A stretch of 64,000 nt of DNA, from NCBI GenBank assembly GCA_041391505.1, contig JAWKNW010000028.1, positions 1 through 64,000 of the forward strand, written 5' to 3'. This document shows positions 27,373 to 36,326 of the stretch, one piece after another. Position numbers and translations under genes: made by a program. The DNA is from Rhodothermales bacterium (GTDB lineage Bacteria > Bacteroidota > Rhodothermia > Rhodothermales > JAHQVL01). Position 1 is the stretch's first letter. Each line of letters starts with the position of its first letter. The notes under the pieces were generated by a model. That model was given only the letters and a program-made list of their open reading frames with translations, was not told the DNA's origin and made no database searches.

Positions 27373-28737
27373 CTATTTTTTGCCGGGCTCCGGGAAGTCG
27401 CGGCGCGCATCGTCGACGACGAGGACCCAGTCGTTCCCTCGGGCCGGGTCCGCCGGCGGATCGAGACGCAGCACGTCCGTCCGCGCCCGCTCCCCGAGGG
27501 GGATGGCCGTGCCGAGCGCGGGGTTGAACCACCATAGGCGGATGCGTGGCGCTTGCATGGACTCGAGCGAGACGGCGAATGCATCCCCGAACGGCGTATA
27601 GGCGATCAGAAAACTGCCGTCCGACGCGGCCGCGGCCATGACGGTCCGGCCGCCCGTGTTGGGCGCATCCTTCACCTGGCCCGTCGCCGGCTGCAGCAGC
27701 TGCCAGGGTCTCGACTCGAACAGCTGCCGCATGTAGCCGGCCTGAAACGCACCGGGATAATCCAGCGCCTCGCGCCACATGGTGCGGGCGACGGACACGG
27801 GCGGGTGCCGGTCGACATCCAGGAATTGCCACACGTTGTGATTGCCGTAGGTGTGCCCCATCGCGCCGGCCAGCATCGACCAGTAGCCGGCGCGCCGGCT
27901 GTCGAACGCGTCGAACCACCCGTTCTGGGCGCGCCAGTTGATCGGGTGATCCTCGTAGTTCGGCTCGCCGTCCAGCACAGGCCGCACCGGCGTCCGGCCG
28001 TAGTCGGCCGACGTCATCCGGTAGTTGGGGTTGTCGATCTCGCCGTGGCCGGATTGAAACATGTGGATGTCCAGCCAGCCGTCCTCCTGAAAGAAGCGCG
28101 AGGACGAGTAGCCGCCGGACGGATGGTACGTCATCAGGTGCCGGCCTTCGTCGCCCGCCGCCAGCCCCTCGGCCATCGCCCGGATAATGGCGAAATCGTC
28201 CTCCTCTTCAGGCGGTCGGTCCCCCCCGAGGATCCAGATCACCGGTTTGTTGCGATACCGCCGGCCCAGAAATTCGCCGTAGGCGCGTGCGTTGGCCGGC
28301 GTGAACACCTCGGGGCCCACGCCCCACTTCCTGTTGAACTTGTCGCCCCAGGTAGGCAGCATCCCGATGTAGAGCCCCAGCGCCGCGGCACGATCGACCA
28401 CGGCGTCCACATGCTGAAAATAGGCCTCGTTCGGCCGCGTCGGGTCCTGGTCGACCAGCGCCAGCGCGCCATAGCGGTTCGGCTCCGTCAACCCGTCGAA
28501 CTCGGCCAGCACGACGGCCTGGATGACCGTAAACCCTTTGGCCGCCCGATTTTCGAGGTAATAGCCCGCCTCCTCGCGGTCCAGCCGATGAAACAGCTCC
28601 CACGCGGTATCGCCCAGCCAGAAGAAGGGTGACCCGTCGGCGTTGACGATGTGCCGGCCATCGTCGCCGATACGGAGATCCTGCGCCGTGGCGGCGCCGG
28701 CGAGCAGGCAAAACGACAGGATCAGTGCGTGTCTCAT
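27373..28737 (-). CDS. Secreted DUF4038 glycoside hydrolase (apiosidase/GH140-like)
   Basis: 454 residues with a signal peptide ('MRHALILSFCLLAGAATAQ'). The TIM-barrel DUF4038 domain shows 'IVNADGSPFFWLGDTAWELF', 'RAAKGFTVIQAVVLAEFDGL', 'NKPVIWILGGDRP' and 'RPVLDGEPNYED', the last two probably contributing catalytic acids. A C-terminal DUF5060/putative collagen-binding-like beta domain follows ('DGSFLIAYTPFGD', 'IRLWWFNPALG'). The family includes apiosidases acting on pectin rhamnogalacturonan II. The ATG overlaps the corA stop as ATGA (28734-28737), so expression is coupled, although the functions seem unrelated. Confidence 0.85.
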   Translation of the reverse strand: MRHALILSFCLLAGAATAQDLRIGDDGRHIVNADGSPFFWLGDTAWELFHRLDREEAGYYLENRAAKGFTVIQAVVLAEFDGLTEPNRYGALALVDQDPTRPNEAYFQHVDAVVDRAAALGLYIGMLPTWGDKFNRKWGVGPEVFTPANARAYGEFLGRRYRNKPVIWILGGDRPPEEEDDFAIIRAMAEGLAAGDEGRHLMTYHPSGGYSSSRFFQEDGWLDIHMFQSGHGEIDNPNYRMTSADYGRTPVRPVLDGEPNYEDHPINWRAQNGWFDAFDSRRAGYWSMLAGAMGHTYGNHNVWQFLDVDRHPPVSVARTMWREALDYPGAFQAGYMRQLFESRPWQLLQPATGQVKDAPNTGGRTVMAAAASDGSFLIAYTPFGDAFAVSLESMQAPRIRLWWFNPALGTAIPLGERARTDVLRLDPPADPARGNDWVLVVDDARRDFPEPGKK

Positions 28738-29792
28738 AGCCATTTTTTCCGCTTGAAATACAGAACCAGACCCAACGCCATAACGGCCATAATGCCCATC
28801 ACGACGGGATACCCGAACATCCAGTGCAGCTCGGGCATGTGGTCGAAATTCATCCCGTAGATGCCGACGACGAACGTCAGCGGGATAAAGATCGTCCCGA
28901 TGATCGTGAGGAACTTCATGACCTCGTTCATGCGCTGGCTCTGCGTGGAGAGGTAGAGTTCGGTGAGGCTGGCCAGGGCGTCGCGCTGGCTCTCGAGCAT
29001 TTCGATGACCTGCACCACGTGGTCGTACACGTCGCGGAGGTAAATGCGCGTCTTTTTGTCGAAGAGCCGGTCTTCGTTGCGGTCCATCGCCGCCACAACC
29101 TCGCGCATCGGCCAGATCGCGCGACGCAGGTGGAGCACCTCGCGTTTGAGGTCGTTGATGGTGTAGAGCACCTCGTCGTGGGCGTCCAGCAGGAGCTGGG
29201 ACTCGATGGCGTCCATCTTTTCGCCGGCCAGCTCCACGACGTGGAAGTAGTGATCGACGATCGTATCCACCAGGACGTAGGCCAGATAGTCGGCCCCCAT
29301 CTTCCGGATATTGCCCTTCCCGTTCCGGATGCGTTCGATCACCGGGGTGAAGACGTCCCCCTCGTATTCCTGAAACGAAATGACGAACCCCTTCCCCACC
29401 ACCAGGCTCACCTGTTCGATGTCGATGGCCTGGTCCTTGCGCTCGTGCAGCATGTAGAGCTCGATAAACGCATAGGTCTCGTACGACTCGAATTTCGGGC
29501 GCTGGCCGGTGTTTACGATATCCTCCATGACCAGCGGATGCAGCCCGGCCATGCGGCCTATGGCCTCGATGACCGTGGCATCGTGCACGCCGTTGACATT
29601 GACCCAGGTCACGGTCGCCGGCGACGCCACCGGGATACAATCCGCCGTGTTCGCGTCCGGCTTTTCGCGCACCGCCTCCGCATCGTAATCGATCACCGAG
29701 ATCTGCACCTGCTCGGTGCGCGGCGCGCCTGTGTAGACGAGGGTGCCCGGAGGCAATCCGGGGCGCTTCGGCTTGCGACGATGTCTGAGCAT
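28734..29792 (-). CDS. corA: CorA-type magnesium/cobalt channel
   Basis: 352 residues. A large N-terminal cytoplasmic domain and long stalk helix lead to two C-terminal membrane helices. The selectivity signature 'GIYGMNF' is at the first helix end, followed by the usual 'MPELHW' loop and basic tail 'KRKKW'. It forms a homopentameric Mg2+/Co2+ channel in the inner membrane. It is followed by, and overlaps, the DUF4038 hydrolase gene. Confidence 0.95.
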   Translation of the reverse strand: MLRHRRKPKRPGLPPGTLVYTGAPRTEQVQISVIDYDAEAVREKPDANTADCIPVASPATVTWVNVNGVHDATVIEAIGRMAGLHPLVMEDIVNTGQRPKFESYETYAFIELYMLHERKDQAIDIEQVSLVVGKGFVISFQEYEGDVFTPVIERIRNGKGNIRKMGADYLAYVLVDTIVDHYFHVVELAGEKMDAIESQLLLDAHDEVLYTINDLKREVLHLRRAIWPMREVVAAMDRNEDRLFDKKTRIYLRDVYDHVVQVIEMLESQRDALASLTELYLSTQSQRMNEVMKFLTIIGTIFIPLTFVVGIYGMNFDHMPELHWMFGYPVVMGIMAVMALGLVLYFKRKKWL

Positions 29793-30038
29793 GGCTTCGC
29801 TGATGGATGGTCGCGCAAGATACGATGCCTGCGCGAAACGTGCCGGCGCCGGAAAAGACCGGTAACTCTTCGCAGCGCCGCCAACCGGTACGATAGTAAA
29901 CAGAAATCACTACCCACGCTGCCTTTTTCGCCGACTCAGCCCGGCACGACCCCGAACATACCGTCACCGCATTGAACCCTGGCATCGCCGCGCCCGCACT
30001 GTCTTCGCGGATAGATTATTGTAGATGAAGCTCGCGTC

Positions 30039-31238
30039 ATGGCCAATATCGAGCATGTTGAGATTTTAAGGCAGGGGGTTGAAATCTGGAATCAGTGGCG
30101 CGACGAGCACCGTTCGATTCAGCCCGACTTGCACGGTCTAAACCTGAAAGGCGTCGATCTCAGCGGCGCCAACCTGCGCGAGGTGAACTTCCTGGAGGCC
30201 AATCTCCAGGGGGCCGATTTGCGCTGGACGGATCTGATCAAGGCCAACTTCTTCGAGTGCAACCTGACCGGCGCCCAGCTCTTCAGCGCGGACCTGACGC
30301 GCGCCAATTTTGTCCGTGCCAACCTGTTTCGGGCGAACCTGTGCCGGGCCCGCATGCACAACGCCAACCTGAGCCGCGCGAACCTGAGCCGCGCCAACCT
30401 CGAGGAAGCGGACCTGAGCAAGGCGATCCTTTTTCGCGCGCGGCTGATCGGCTCGAACTTGCGCAGCGCGAACCTGGCCGACGCGAACCTGAGCGAAGTC
30501 GACCTCAGCGGCGCCATCATCAACGACGCCACCCGGTTGCGCGGCGCCAAGGACGTCCTCGCCGGTATCAACGGCATCTATTCCTTCAGCACCGACTCGG
30601 CCGCGCTGATGTCGTCCACCCCGCGTGGCGACTCGATGCTCGGGCCGCATCCAGAGGCCGTGCTGGAAAGCCTCAAACGGGCGCGGCGGTATCACGGCTT
30701 TTCGTTCGGGCTCGCGTTCGTCTCGCTGATGCTGCTGATCACCAATCCGCCCGAGCTGTCCATCTACACCTTCGGCAGCATCCGCACGCCCATCGAGCGG
30801 TACACGCTGTTCTCCCTCATGTTTACAGCCGGCGTGCTCTCCTATGTCAAGTCGTTCATGGAGGATGCCCTCGAGGGCACGCGCTATTTACGGGATCGCG
30901 AGAGCGCCGTCAAGGTGGGCCGGTTTCCGTGGTCGATGAGCCGGTTCGCCGGCTACCGGTGGGATCGCCGGCTGACCTCGCTCCTCATCCGGTTCGTCAT
31001 GGCGTTTCATCCGGTCGTCTACCTCTTTTTCCCCCGCGTCGAGGTGCCCTGGTACGAGTGGGCGCTCGGGAGCCTGATCCTGCTCTTCAGCGGGTGGATC
31101 TTCCTCATCTCCCAGAAATTCCAGAAACCCATCCTGTTCGACACCGTGACCGAGCTCCATCGAAAAAGCGACATCAAGGTCATGGCATCCAAGCTGGATG
31201 TGCTGATCGATCTGCTCCGCAAGGGACGCTCCGCCTGA
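30039..31238 (+). CDS. Pentapeptide-repeat membrane protein
   Basis: 399 residues. About 25 consecutive pentapeptides of the A(D/N)LXX type occupy ~residues 35-165 ('ANLREVNFLEANLQGADLRW', 'ANLSRANLSRANLEEADLSK') and would form a right-handed quadrilateral beta-helix. The C-terminal half has about four hydrophobic segments ('FSFGLAFVSLMLLI', 'LFSLMFTAGVLSYV', 'FVMAFHPVVYLFF', 'SLILLFSGWIFLI') and a short cytoplasmic tail. Soluble relatives mimic DNA, but this membrane-anchored form is more likely a scaffold. The role is unknown. Confidence 0.85.
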   Translation: MANIEHVEILRQGVEIWNQWRDEHRSIQPDLHGLNLKGVDLSGANLREVNFLEANLQGADLRWTDLIKANFFECNLTGAQLFSADLTRANFVRANLFRANLCRARMHNANLSRANLSRANLEEADLSKAILFRARLIGSNLRSANLADANLSEVDLSGAIINDATRLRGAKDVLAGINGIYSFSTDSAALMSSTPRGDSMLGPHPEAVLESLKRARRYHGFSFGLAFVSLMLLITNPPELSIYTFGSIRTPIERYTLFSLMFTAGVLSYVKSFMEDALEGTRYLRDRESAVKVGRFPWSMSRFAGYRWDRRLTSLLIRFVMAFHPVVYLFFPRVEVPWYEWALGSLILLFSGWIFLISQKFQKPILFDTVTELHRKSDIKVMASKLDVLIDLLRKGRSA

Positions 31239-31342
31239 CGCCGCCGGATTGAGGATGGGGCTTCATTTTCCTATCATGTCCGGCCCGTTCCTCCATCGTA
31301 TCCTGCATACGACCGCCTCGTTGCCACCAACCGCTTCCGCCC

Positions 31343-31657
31343 ATGCTACGCGCCCTGGATGACGCCTCGATCCTCGACCGCTACCTCGAAATCAAAGCCC
31401 GGATCGCCGAACTCGAGGAAGAGCTGGAGTCGTTGAAAGCACCGCTGATCTACGCGCTGATGGAAGAGCCCAGGGAGAACGCGCAGTACAAGGGGTTCGA
31501 GCTGAGCATCCAGCGGCGCAAGACGTACGCGTATTCGGAGAAGGTGACCGAGCTCGAGGAGGTGCTGAAGGAGGCCAGGGCGCACGAACGGGAAGCCGGC
31601 ATCGCCGAGGTGGCCAAGGACCAGGCGATCCTCGTCGTGCGCGCGGTCAACCGGTAG
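31343..31657 (+). CDS. Small coiled-coil hypothetical protein
   Basis: 104 residues, nearly all helix, with a charged heptad region 'IKARIAELEEELESLKAPLI' and a second helix 'TELEEVLKEARAHEREAGIA'. The layout (coiled coil, short beta hairpin 'GFELSIQRRKTYAYSEK', coiled coil) resembles small phage- or plasmid-type siphovirus Gp157-like proteins, but no catalytic residue is visible. It lies ~100 bp behind the pentapeptide gene. Confidence 0.55.
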   Translation: MLRALDDASILDRYLEIKARIAELEEELESLKAPLIYALMEEPRENAQYKGFELSIQRRKTYAYSEKVTELEEVLKEARAHEREAGIAEVAKDQAILVVRAVNR

Positions 31658-31671
31658 CCGGTAACGAGCGG

Positions 31672-32007
31672 TTACGCCGTCTTGTCCGGCAGCGTCTTCA
31701 CAAACGACAGCGTCCGGTCCACCCAGCCATCCAGGGCCGCGTCCGACTCCAGCCCGTCCCGGCTCACGTAGACATACCCCTTCATCGGTTTGCCGGTAAA
31801 GTCCATCGGCCGGACATGCGGTAGCCGGAGGGCGGCCTCGTACCCCGCCGGCCCGACGCGGGCCATCAGTTCGTCTTTCACGATGCCGCAGAACATGTAG
31901 CCGCGGTGCATGAACGCGAGCCCGCCAAACATCCGTTTTTCGGTGACGGAGACCTTTGATGCCAGTGTACTGCGGATGCGCTCGGCGAGCGCGGTATCGA
32001 ATGCCAT
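31672..32007 (-). CDS. TfoX N-terminal-domain protein
   Basis: 111 residues: 'LAERIRSTLASKVSVTEKRM' then 'FGGLAFMHRGYMFCGIVKDE' and 'RPMDFTGKPMKGYVYVS', the typical TfoX_N pattern. TfoX/Sxy proteins regulate competence in gamma-proteobacteria, but stand-alone TfoX_N proteins elsewhere have no assigned role. It starts 10 bp after the stop of the UmuD'-like gene and is probably co-transcribed with it. Confidence 0.85.
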   Translation of the reverse strand: MAFDTALAERIRSTLASKVSVTEKRMFGGLAFMHRGYMFCGIVKDELMARVGPAGYEAALRLPHVRPMDFTGKPMKGYVYVSRDGLESDAALDGWVDRTLSFVKTLPDKTA

Positions 32008-32017
32008 GGCGTGTTGT

Positions 32018-32404
32018 TCAGGTTGCGAGTGAATAGATGCCGTAACGAACCACTCCCCAGATGAGATCGCCCTCCTCCGGCGCCAGCCGATGCGGCGGCG
32101 ATCCGTCGGCGGCGTTCAGCATGACGGCGCCGGGGCTCAGCTCGATCCGGCGGACGACCATCTCGCCGGCCGCGAAGGCGACCACCACCGCGCCCGACCG
32201 GGGCCGAACCGCCCGATCCACCACCAGCACATCCCCCTCGGAGATCCCCTCCCCGGCCATCGCGCCGCCCCGCACCCGCACCATGAAGGTGCTCGCCGGG
32301 TGCTCGATCAGGTCATCGAGACGGAGCCGCGGCTCCAGCCAGTCTTCTGCCGGACTCGGAAAACCGCTGCCGTTGTTTTTTCGCGATGTGGCCGTGGTAG
32401 ACAT
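32018..32404 (-). CDS. UmuD'-like S24 protein lacking the catalytic Ser-Lys dyad
   Basis: 128 residues from ATG 32404, preceded by a good AGGA site 6 nt upstream. It aligns with UmuD: 'GFPSPAEDWLEPRLRLDDLI', 'EHPASTFMVRVRGGAM', 'EGDVLVVDRAV'. The UmuD nucleophile motif GDSM reads GGAM (Ala48 for Ser), and the general-base Lys in 'FTVKKL' is Arg85 ('MVVRRI'). The N-terminus is short and has no Cys-Gly-type cleavage site, so the protein resembles already processed UmuD'. UmuD' partners with UmuC in polymerase V mutagenesis; no umuC or imuB is nearby. An AT-rich segment upstream (32433-32460) probably holds the promoter. Confidence 0.82.
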   Translation of the reverse strand: MSTTATSRKNNGSGFPSPAEDWLEPRLRLDDLIEHPASTFMVRVRGGAMAGEGISEGDVLVVDRAVRPRSGAVVVAFAAGEMVVRRIELSPGAVMLNAADGSPPHRLAPEEGDLIWGVVRYGIYSLAT

Positions 32405-32500
32405 GCGTCGTCCTGCGGGATTCAGTAATCGCACATAATATACACATATTTTCTACACAAGCCACCCCGGCCTGCCACTTTTTTATCGCGATCCGCGCAC

Positions 32501-33826
32501 TCAGCGCGTGGGATACCCGCCGGGGCGCGTCAGCCGGTAGATGAACACCGCCGCCCGGATCGTGGCGATTTCCAGCGAGGCGATGTCGAGCCGCTCGCCC
32601 ACGGCGTGGGAGCCGGAGCCCATCGGCCCCAGTCCGGAGAGGGCGTCCGTGTAGGTGGACGCGAAGGAGATGTCGGCCGCGCCACGCAGGCCCGGGTCGA
32701 TGGGCTGGATGCCGCCGTGCCCGAGGTCGCGGCTGGTGGTGTCAAAAAGCCGGAAGAGCCGCTGGTTGCCCTCCGTCGGCGACATGGCTGGATAGCCCTC
32801 GCGAAACGTGATCGTCGCGCGGGTGCCGGGCAGGTTCTGGCGGGCGATGTTGCGCATCGTGGACCGCGCCATTTCCTTTTGCTCTTCGGTGAGAAAACGC
32901 AGATCGCCCTGGACGATGACGCGGGCCGCCAGGACGTTCGTTTTGCCCTCGGCCTCGCCGGCGGCCGCGAGCGCATCGTACGTCGCCTCCGCCCCGCCGA
33001 CCACGAGGCCCGGATTGATCGTCAGGTTCTCCTCCCCGCTCAACGCCCGTCGGAACGCATCCAGGATGCGGGCCGCCTCGAAGACAGCCCCGTACCCCAT
33101 CGCGTCGGTGAAGATCTGGGACGAGTGGCCCGTCCGGCTCTCGACCTCCAGCGCCCACTCGCTGACGCCCCGCCGGGCGATCGTCGCGTGATGGGGGCCG
33201 ACGGAGCCTTCGAAGCCGAGGGCCACGTCCGCCCGTCTCGCCTCGTCGATCAACTCGCGCCGCTCGATCTCGATCGATTCGGGGTCCTCTTCGTCGCCCG
33301 TGAGCATGACCGTGATCGCGGCGTCGTGCAACGCGCCGGCCTCCTGCAACGCGGCCAGGGCGTAAAGGATGACGGCGTTGCCGCCCTTCATGTCCACCGC
33401 GCCGGGGCCGATCAGAAAGCCTCCCTCGCGCCGGCTCGTCTGGAACGGACTGGAAGGCTCGAAGACCGTGTCGAGGTGCCCGATGAGGAGCAGGCGCGGT
33501 CCTTCGCCGCCCCGGGTTTTGGCCACCAGGTGGCCGGCCCGTCCCAGCGAATCCGGATAATAGATCCAGCTCGTTTCCATGCCGAGCGCCTCGAAGGCCT
33601 CCCGGTAGACCGCTCCCACGGCGCGTACGCCTTCGATGTTCAGGGTGCCGCTGTTGATCGCGACGGTCTTCTCGACGAAGTCCACCGCGTCGGCGGCCTG
33701 CCGGGCTACGGCATCGCGTATCGCGGCTTCCCGGGGCGACAGGTTCTGCGCGTGGGTGGCGATCGGGCTGTGCGCCAGCAGCCACGCGAGCACGCCGGCG
33801 GTCGCGAGGCGGGATAACAGGCTCAC
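32501..33826 (-). CDS. Periplasmic M20 family metallopeptidase (carboxypeptidase G2-like)
   Basis: 441 residues. GTG 33826 overlaps the previous gene's TGA (GTGA) and gives a signal peptide ending 'ATHAQ'. Zinc-site blocks are in order: 'LLIGHLDTVFEP', 'GPGAVDMKGGNAV', 'MLTGDEEDPES', and the late His in 'GPMGSGSHAVGERL'. A lid/dimerisation domain contains 'RTGHSSQIF'. The family removes C-terminal glutamate or other residues from peptides or folates; the exact substrate is unknown. It is coupled to the small upstream gene. Confidence 0.88.
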   Translation of the reverse strand: MSLLSRLATAGVLAWLLAHSPIATHAQNLSPREAAIRDAVARQAADAVDFVEKTVAINSGTLNIEGVRAVGAVYREAFEALGMETSWIYYPDSLGRAGHLVAKTRGGEGPRLLLIGHLDTVFEPSSPFQTSRREGGFLIGPGAVDMKGGNAVILYALAALQEAGALHDAAITVMLTGDEEDPESIEIERRELIDEARRADVALGFEGSVGPHHATIARRGVSEWALEVESRTGHSSQIFTDAMGYGAVFEAARILDAFRRALSGEENLTINPGLVVGGAEATYDALAAAGEAEGKTNVLAARVIVQGDLRFLTEEQKEMARSTMRNIARQNLPGTRATITFREGYPAMSPTEGNQRLFRLFDTTSRDLGHGGIQPIDPGLRGAADISFASTYTDALSGLGPMGSGSHAVGERLDIASLEIATIRAAVFIYRLTRPGGYPTR

Positions 33827-34116
33827 TGCAACTCCAGCAGCGACGTCACGATGTCTCGCCATTCCACCTCCATGTTACCCCGGGCGACGGGTTTGCCGGC
33901 CTGGCGGTACCAGTACGCCGCGTTGGAAAGATCGCCCTCCTCGCGATGGAGGTGGGCATGGACCCAGGCGGCCGCCGCCGTGGTCTCATCCTGGACGGCG
34001 GCATGGGCATCGTCCCAACGGCCGGCGGAAGCGAGCCATAGCGCGCGCAGCGGCGTCGGCAGTCCCGCCGGCGGCTCGGCATCGTCGAGCGAGGCTTCGA
34101 AACGTTCAAATGTCAT
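33823..34116 (-). CDS. Conserved small helical hypothetical protein
   Basis: 97 residues from 'MTFERFEASLDD' (ATG 34128 four codons upstream is equally possible). It contains the repeat-like helices 'PTPLRALWLASAGRWDDAHA', 'AWVHAHLHREEGDLSNAAYW' and 'YRQAGKPVA', recalling a TPR/SEL1-type hairpin seen in a widespread family of unknown function. Its stop overlaps the GTG of the M20 peptidase gene (GTGA), so the two form a coupled pair. Confidence 0.65.
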   Translation of the reverse strand: MTFERFEASLDDAEPPAGLPTPLRALWLASAGRWDDAHAAVQDETTAAAAWVHAHLHREEGDLSNAAYWYRQAGKPVARGNMEVEWRDIVTSLLELQ

Positions 34117-34296
34117 AGCATGCGGCATCAATGGCTCTAACCCGGGCTGACAGACAGGTTCAGGTAGCGGCGAGCGGGTCGCCGCACGGTCGGCACGGCG
34201 GGTACAAGTATACGAATCCTGAAACATTCACGTTATAAATCCGCACTATGAGCACAGGCGGTCGATACACGACCAGCCCCATCAACGGTCAACGCC

Positions 34297-34980
34297 ATGA
34301 AACCCTACAAAGTCGGCACTTTTGCCCGCATCGATGTCTTCCTCCACTGGTCGTTTTTCCTGATGATGGGTGGCATCTTCGTGTTTTATCTCTACCAGGG
34401 CGCGTCCGTGATGGCGGCGCTCGCCGGCGTGGGCATGATGGGCGCCGCGTTTTTGTGCGTCGTGCTGCACGAATACGGCCACGCGCTGATGGCGCGGCGT
34501 TTCGGGATCCCGACGCTGGATATCACCCTCTACCCCATCGGCGGCGTGGCGCGGCTCTCGCGGATCCCCAAGGAGCCGGCACAGGAATTCCTGATCGCCG
34601 TAGCCGGCCCCGCGGTGAATATCGCCATCGCCGGCGTCTTGTTCGGTTTCCTCACCGTCTTCGGCGGCGCCCCGTCGCTCCCCAGCGTGATGGCCGCGCC
34701 GATGCAGGTGGTGGGTGCGCTCATGTGGTTCAACGTCATGATGGCGGCGTTCAACATGCTGCCGGCTTTCCCGATGGACGGCGGCCGCGTGCTGCGCGCC
34801 GGCCTGACCGTCGTGCTGGGTTTCAGCCGGGCGACGCAGCTGGCCGCTCTCGTCGGCCATGTCGTGGCGCTGGGGATGTTTGTGTACGGGATCTACACCT
34901 TCCAGTTCATGCTGCTGTTCATCGCCCTCTTTATCGTGATGGCGGCCCAGCAGGAAGTGCAGCAAACGGTCATGCAGTGA
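34297..34980 (+). CDS. Site-2-protease-type M50 membrane metalloprotease
   Basis: 227 residues with about five to six membrane segments. The zinc motif 'HEYGH' is at 58-62, and the third ligand lies in 'NMLPAFPMDGGR' (Asp161). There is no PDZ or CBS domain, so it belongs to the short SpoIVFB/Rip3-like group. Such enzymes cut transmembrane helices of regulators within the bilayer. The substrate is not evident. It is divergent from the small gene at 33823 across ~180 bp. Confidence 0.9.
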   Translation: MKPYKVGTFARIDVFLHWSFFLMMGGIFVFYLYQGASVMAALAGVGMMGAAFLCVVLHEYGHALMARRFGIPTLDITLYPIGGVARLSRIPKEPAQEFLIAVAGPAVNIAIAGVLFGFLTVFGGAPSLPSVMAAPMQVVGALMWFNVMMAAFNMLPAFPMDGGRVLRAGLTVVLGFSRATQLAALVGHVVALGMFVYGIYTFQFMLLFIALFIVMAAQQEVQQTVMQ

Positions 34981-35425
34981 CCGGGCGGGACGCCCCGGCG
35001 CGGCGTCCGTCGGGCCTTTTCGCCGCGTGTGCACGATAGGCATGTATTCGTTAAGCTTTCGCTACGAAACCGCCACATTTCGATCACACTCTCCTCCGGA
35101 GATCGCCCTATTATTGAGCATCCTCGAGTTTGATTGAGTGTCTGAGCAATGGCCCGGGATCCCGTAAGATCTCGGGCTTTTGCTTGGCTCGAGGCCCCCC
35201 CGCTTCGTTCGCGACGACCCGTCCGGTTCTCGCCGATCCGATGCCACGATTCCTGGCACCGGATTCTCTTTTTTTCCTGCTTCAGTGACTGTCCGTGACG
35301 AAGGACAAGATGACGTTGACAGGGTGCCGTCTCCTACCCATACCTCCGAGGCCGGCTCATCCGTACAATCCCGTGTGATTCAGGATGCCTGCCACCCGAT
35401 ACGATCTGCCGGTATCTGAACCGCC
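34981..35425. other. Intergenic region with one terminator
   Basis: No gene is supported in these 445 bp. The only feature seen is the hairpin at 35152-35182. Confidence 0.5.
35152..35182 (+). terminator. Rho-independent terminator candidate
   Basis: The arms GCCCGGGATC (35152-35161) and GATCTCGGGC (35168-35177) have a 6-nt loop and are followed by TTTTG. It lies ~170 bp after the M50 protease stop. Confidence 0.65.
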
Positions 35426-35818
35426 ATGAAGCTGGAACACCTGCTAGACCGCTGGGCGCAACTCGAACCCAACCGGTGTCAGTACACTGAAGAGCACGAC
35501 TTCGAGGAACCGTGGTACACGATCGTGTTCGAGTCGGGACGGGCGCACATCGAATACCGCAACGCCACGCAGGAAGATCACGCGCTCCTTCAGGCTGTCA
35601 TCCAGAAGACGATCGAATCCCGGAACTGGCTCTGGTCCGTGCTCTACTCGTCCAAAGGCGTCTACCGTGCCGGCGTAAAAATCGCCGAACGCTACATCAG
35701 CGAAACCGCCCGCTTCCCGGCCTACGCCCTGCTCGCCGCCTACCTGAAGGCGCTCGAAATCTCGATGGGGGAAGACGAATCGGCGCCGACCGCCGCCGAC
35801 CGCGCGGGGATCGACTGA
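35426..35818 (+). CDS. Hypothetical protein
   Basis: 130 residues, soluble and alpha/beta. The first half ('WAQLEPNRCQYTEEHDFEEP', 'WYTIVFESGRAHIEYRN') looks like a small beta sheet, and the second half is helical ('LLQAVIQKTIESRNW', 'ALLAAYLKALEISMGEDESA'). Codon use matches the genome. I do not recognise the family. Confidence 0.55.
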   Translation: MKLEHLLDRWAQLEPNRCQYTEEHDFEEPWYTIVFESGRAHIEYRNATQEDHALLQAVIQKTIESRNWLWSVLYSSKGVYRAGVKIAERYISETARFPAYALLAAYLKALEISMGEDESAPTAADRAGID

Positions 35819-36326
35819 TCCGGACCGGCTGCCGGCCTCCTTCCTCCGGGCTTGTGCGTCGCAACGCGCAATATCATTTCGAGAGCGAACCTCGGTCTCA
35901 CTTGGCCTTTTCCCGTCGCCCCACCCCGCCAGTTTGCGGCCGGCGAACGCATCTTTTTATCCAGTCATAAATTTTTTTGAGCACGCCGGCACGCCGGTCC
36001 GTGCATCTCGCCGGAAGTCACACGGATATTTCTTTCGGTTTTCTCCGATTTGCCGTCAAAAATCCTTTTTGATGGCCCACGTTTTCCGGCCGATTTCCGC
36101 GCCGAACGTTTTTTTGTTCCGTCTACTACATTTTGGGTACGCGATTTGCAAAACGCTTAATTGCACTTCCAAGGAGGACGGAGGCCTACATGGTGGGTAC
36201 GGCCTCCGTCTGGCACCTCCTCCGCCTTATCTTTTTCCGATAAAAAAAGCCCCCTGCATCAGGGGGCTTTTTTTATGGCCGCCCATTCAGCCATACACCC
36301 GATTTCTCCTCGGCCTCGTCAGTCCA
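35819..36326. other. Gene-free region with a possible small RNA
   Basis: Convergent genes flank these 508 bp. Around 36130-36275 there is a strong hairpin (arms GACGGAGGCC 36177-36186 and GGCCTCCGTC 36201-36210) followed by a canonical terminator, which together could be a ~120-nt non-coding transcript. The rest shows nothing recognisable. Confidence 0.45.
36242..36275. terminator. Bidirectional Rho-independent terminator
   Basis: 'AAAAAAAGCCCCCTG' and 'CAGGGGGCTTTTTTT' form a near-perfect stem flanked by A and T runs on both sides, so it can serve both convergent genes and any small RNA ending here. Confidence 0.9.

Noticed and set aside
28738..29985. N-terminal extension joining the DUF4038 gene to an 870-residue frame
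   Set aside because: The extra part is the wrong frame of corA. The signal peptide at 28737 and the ATGA overlap fix the start.
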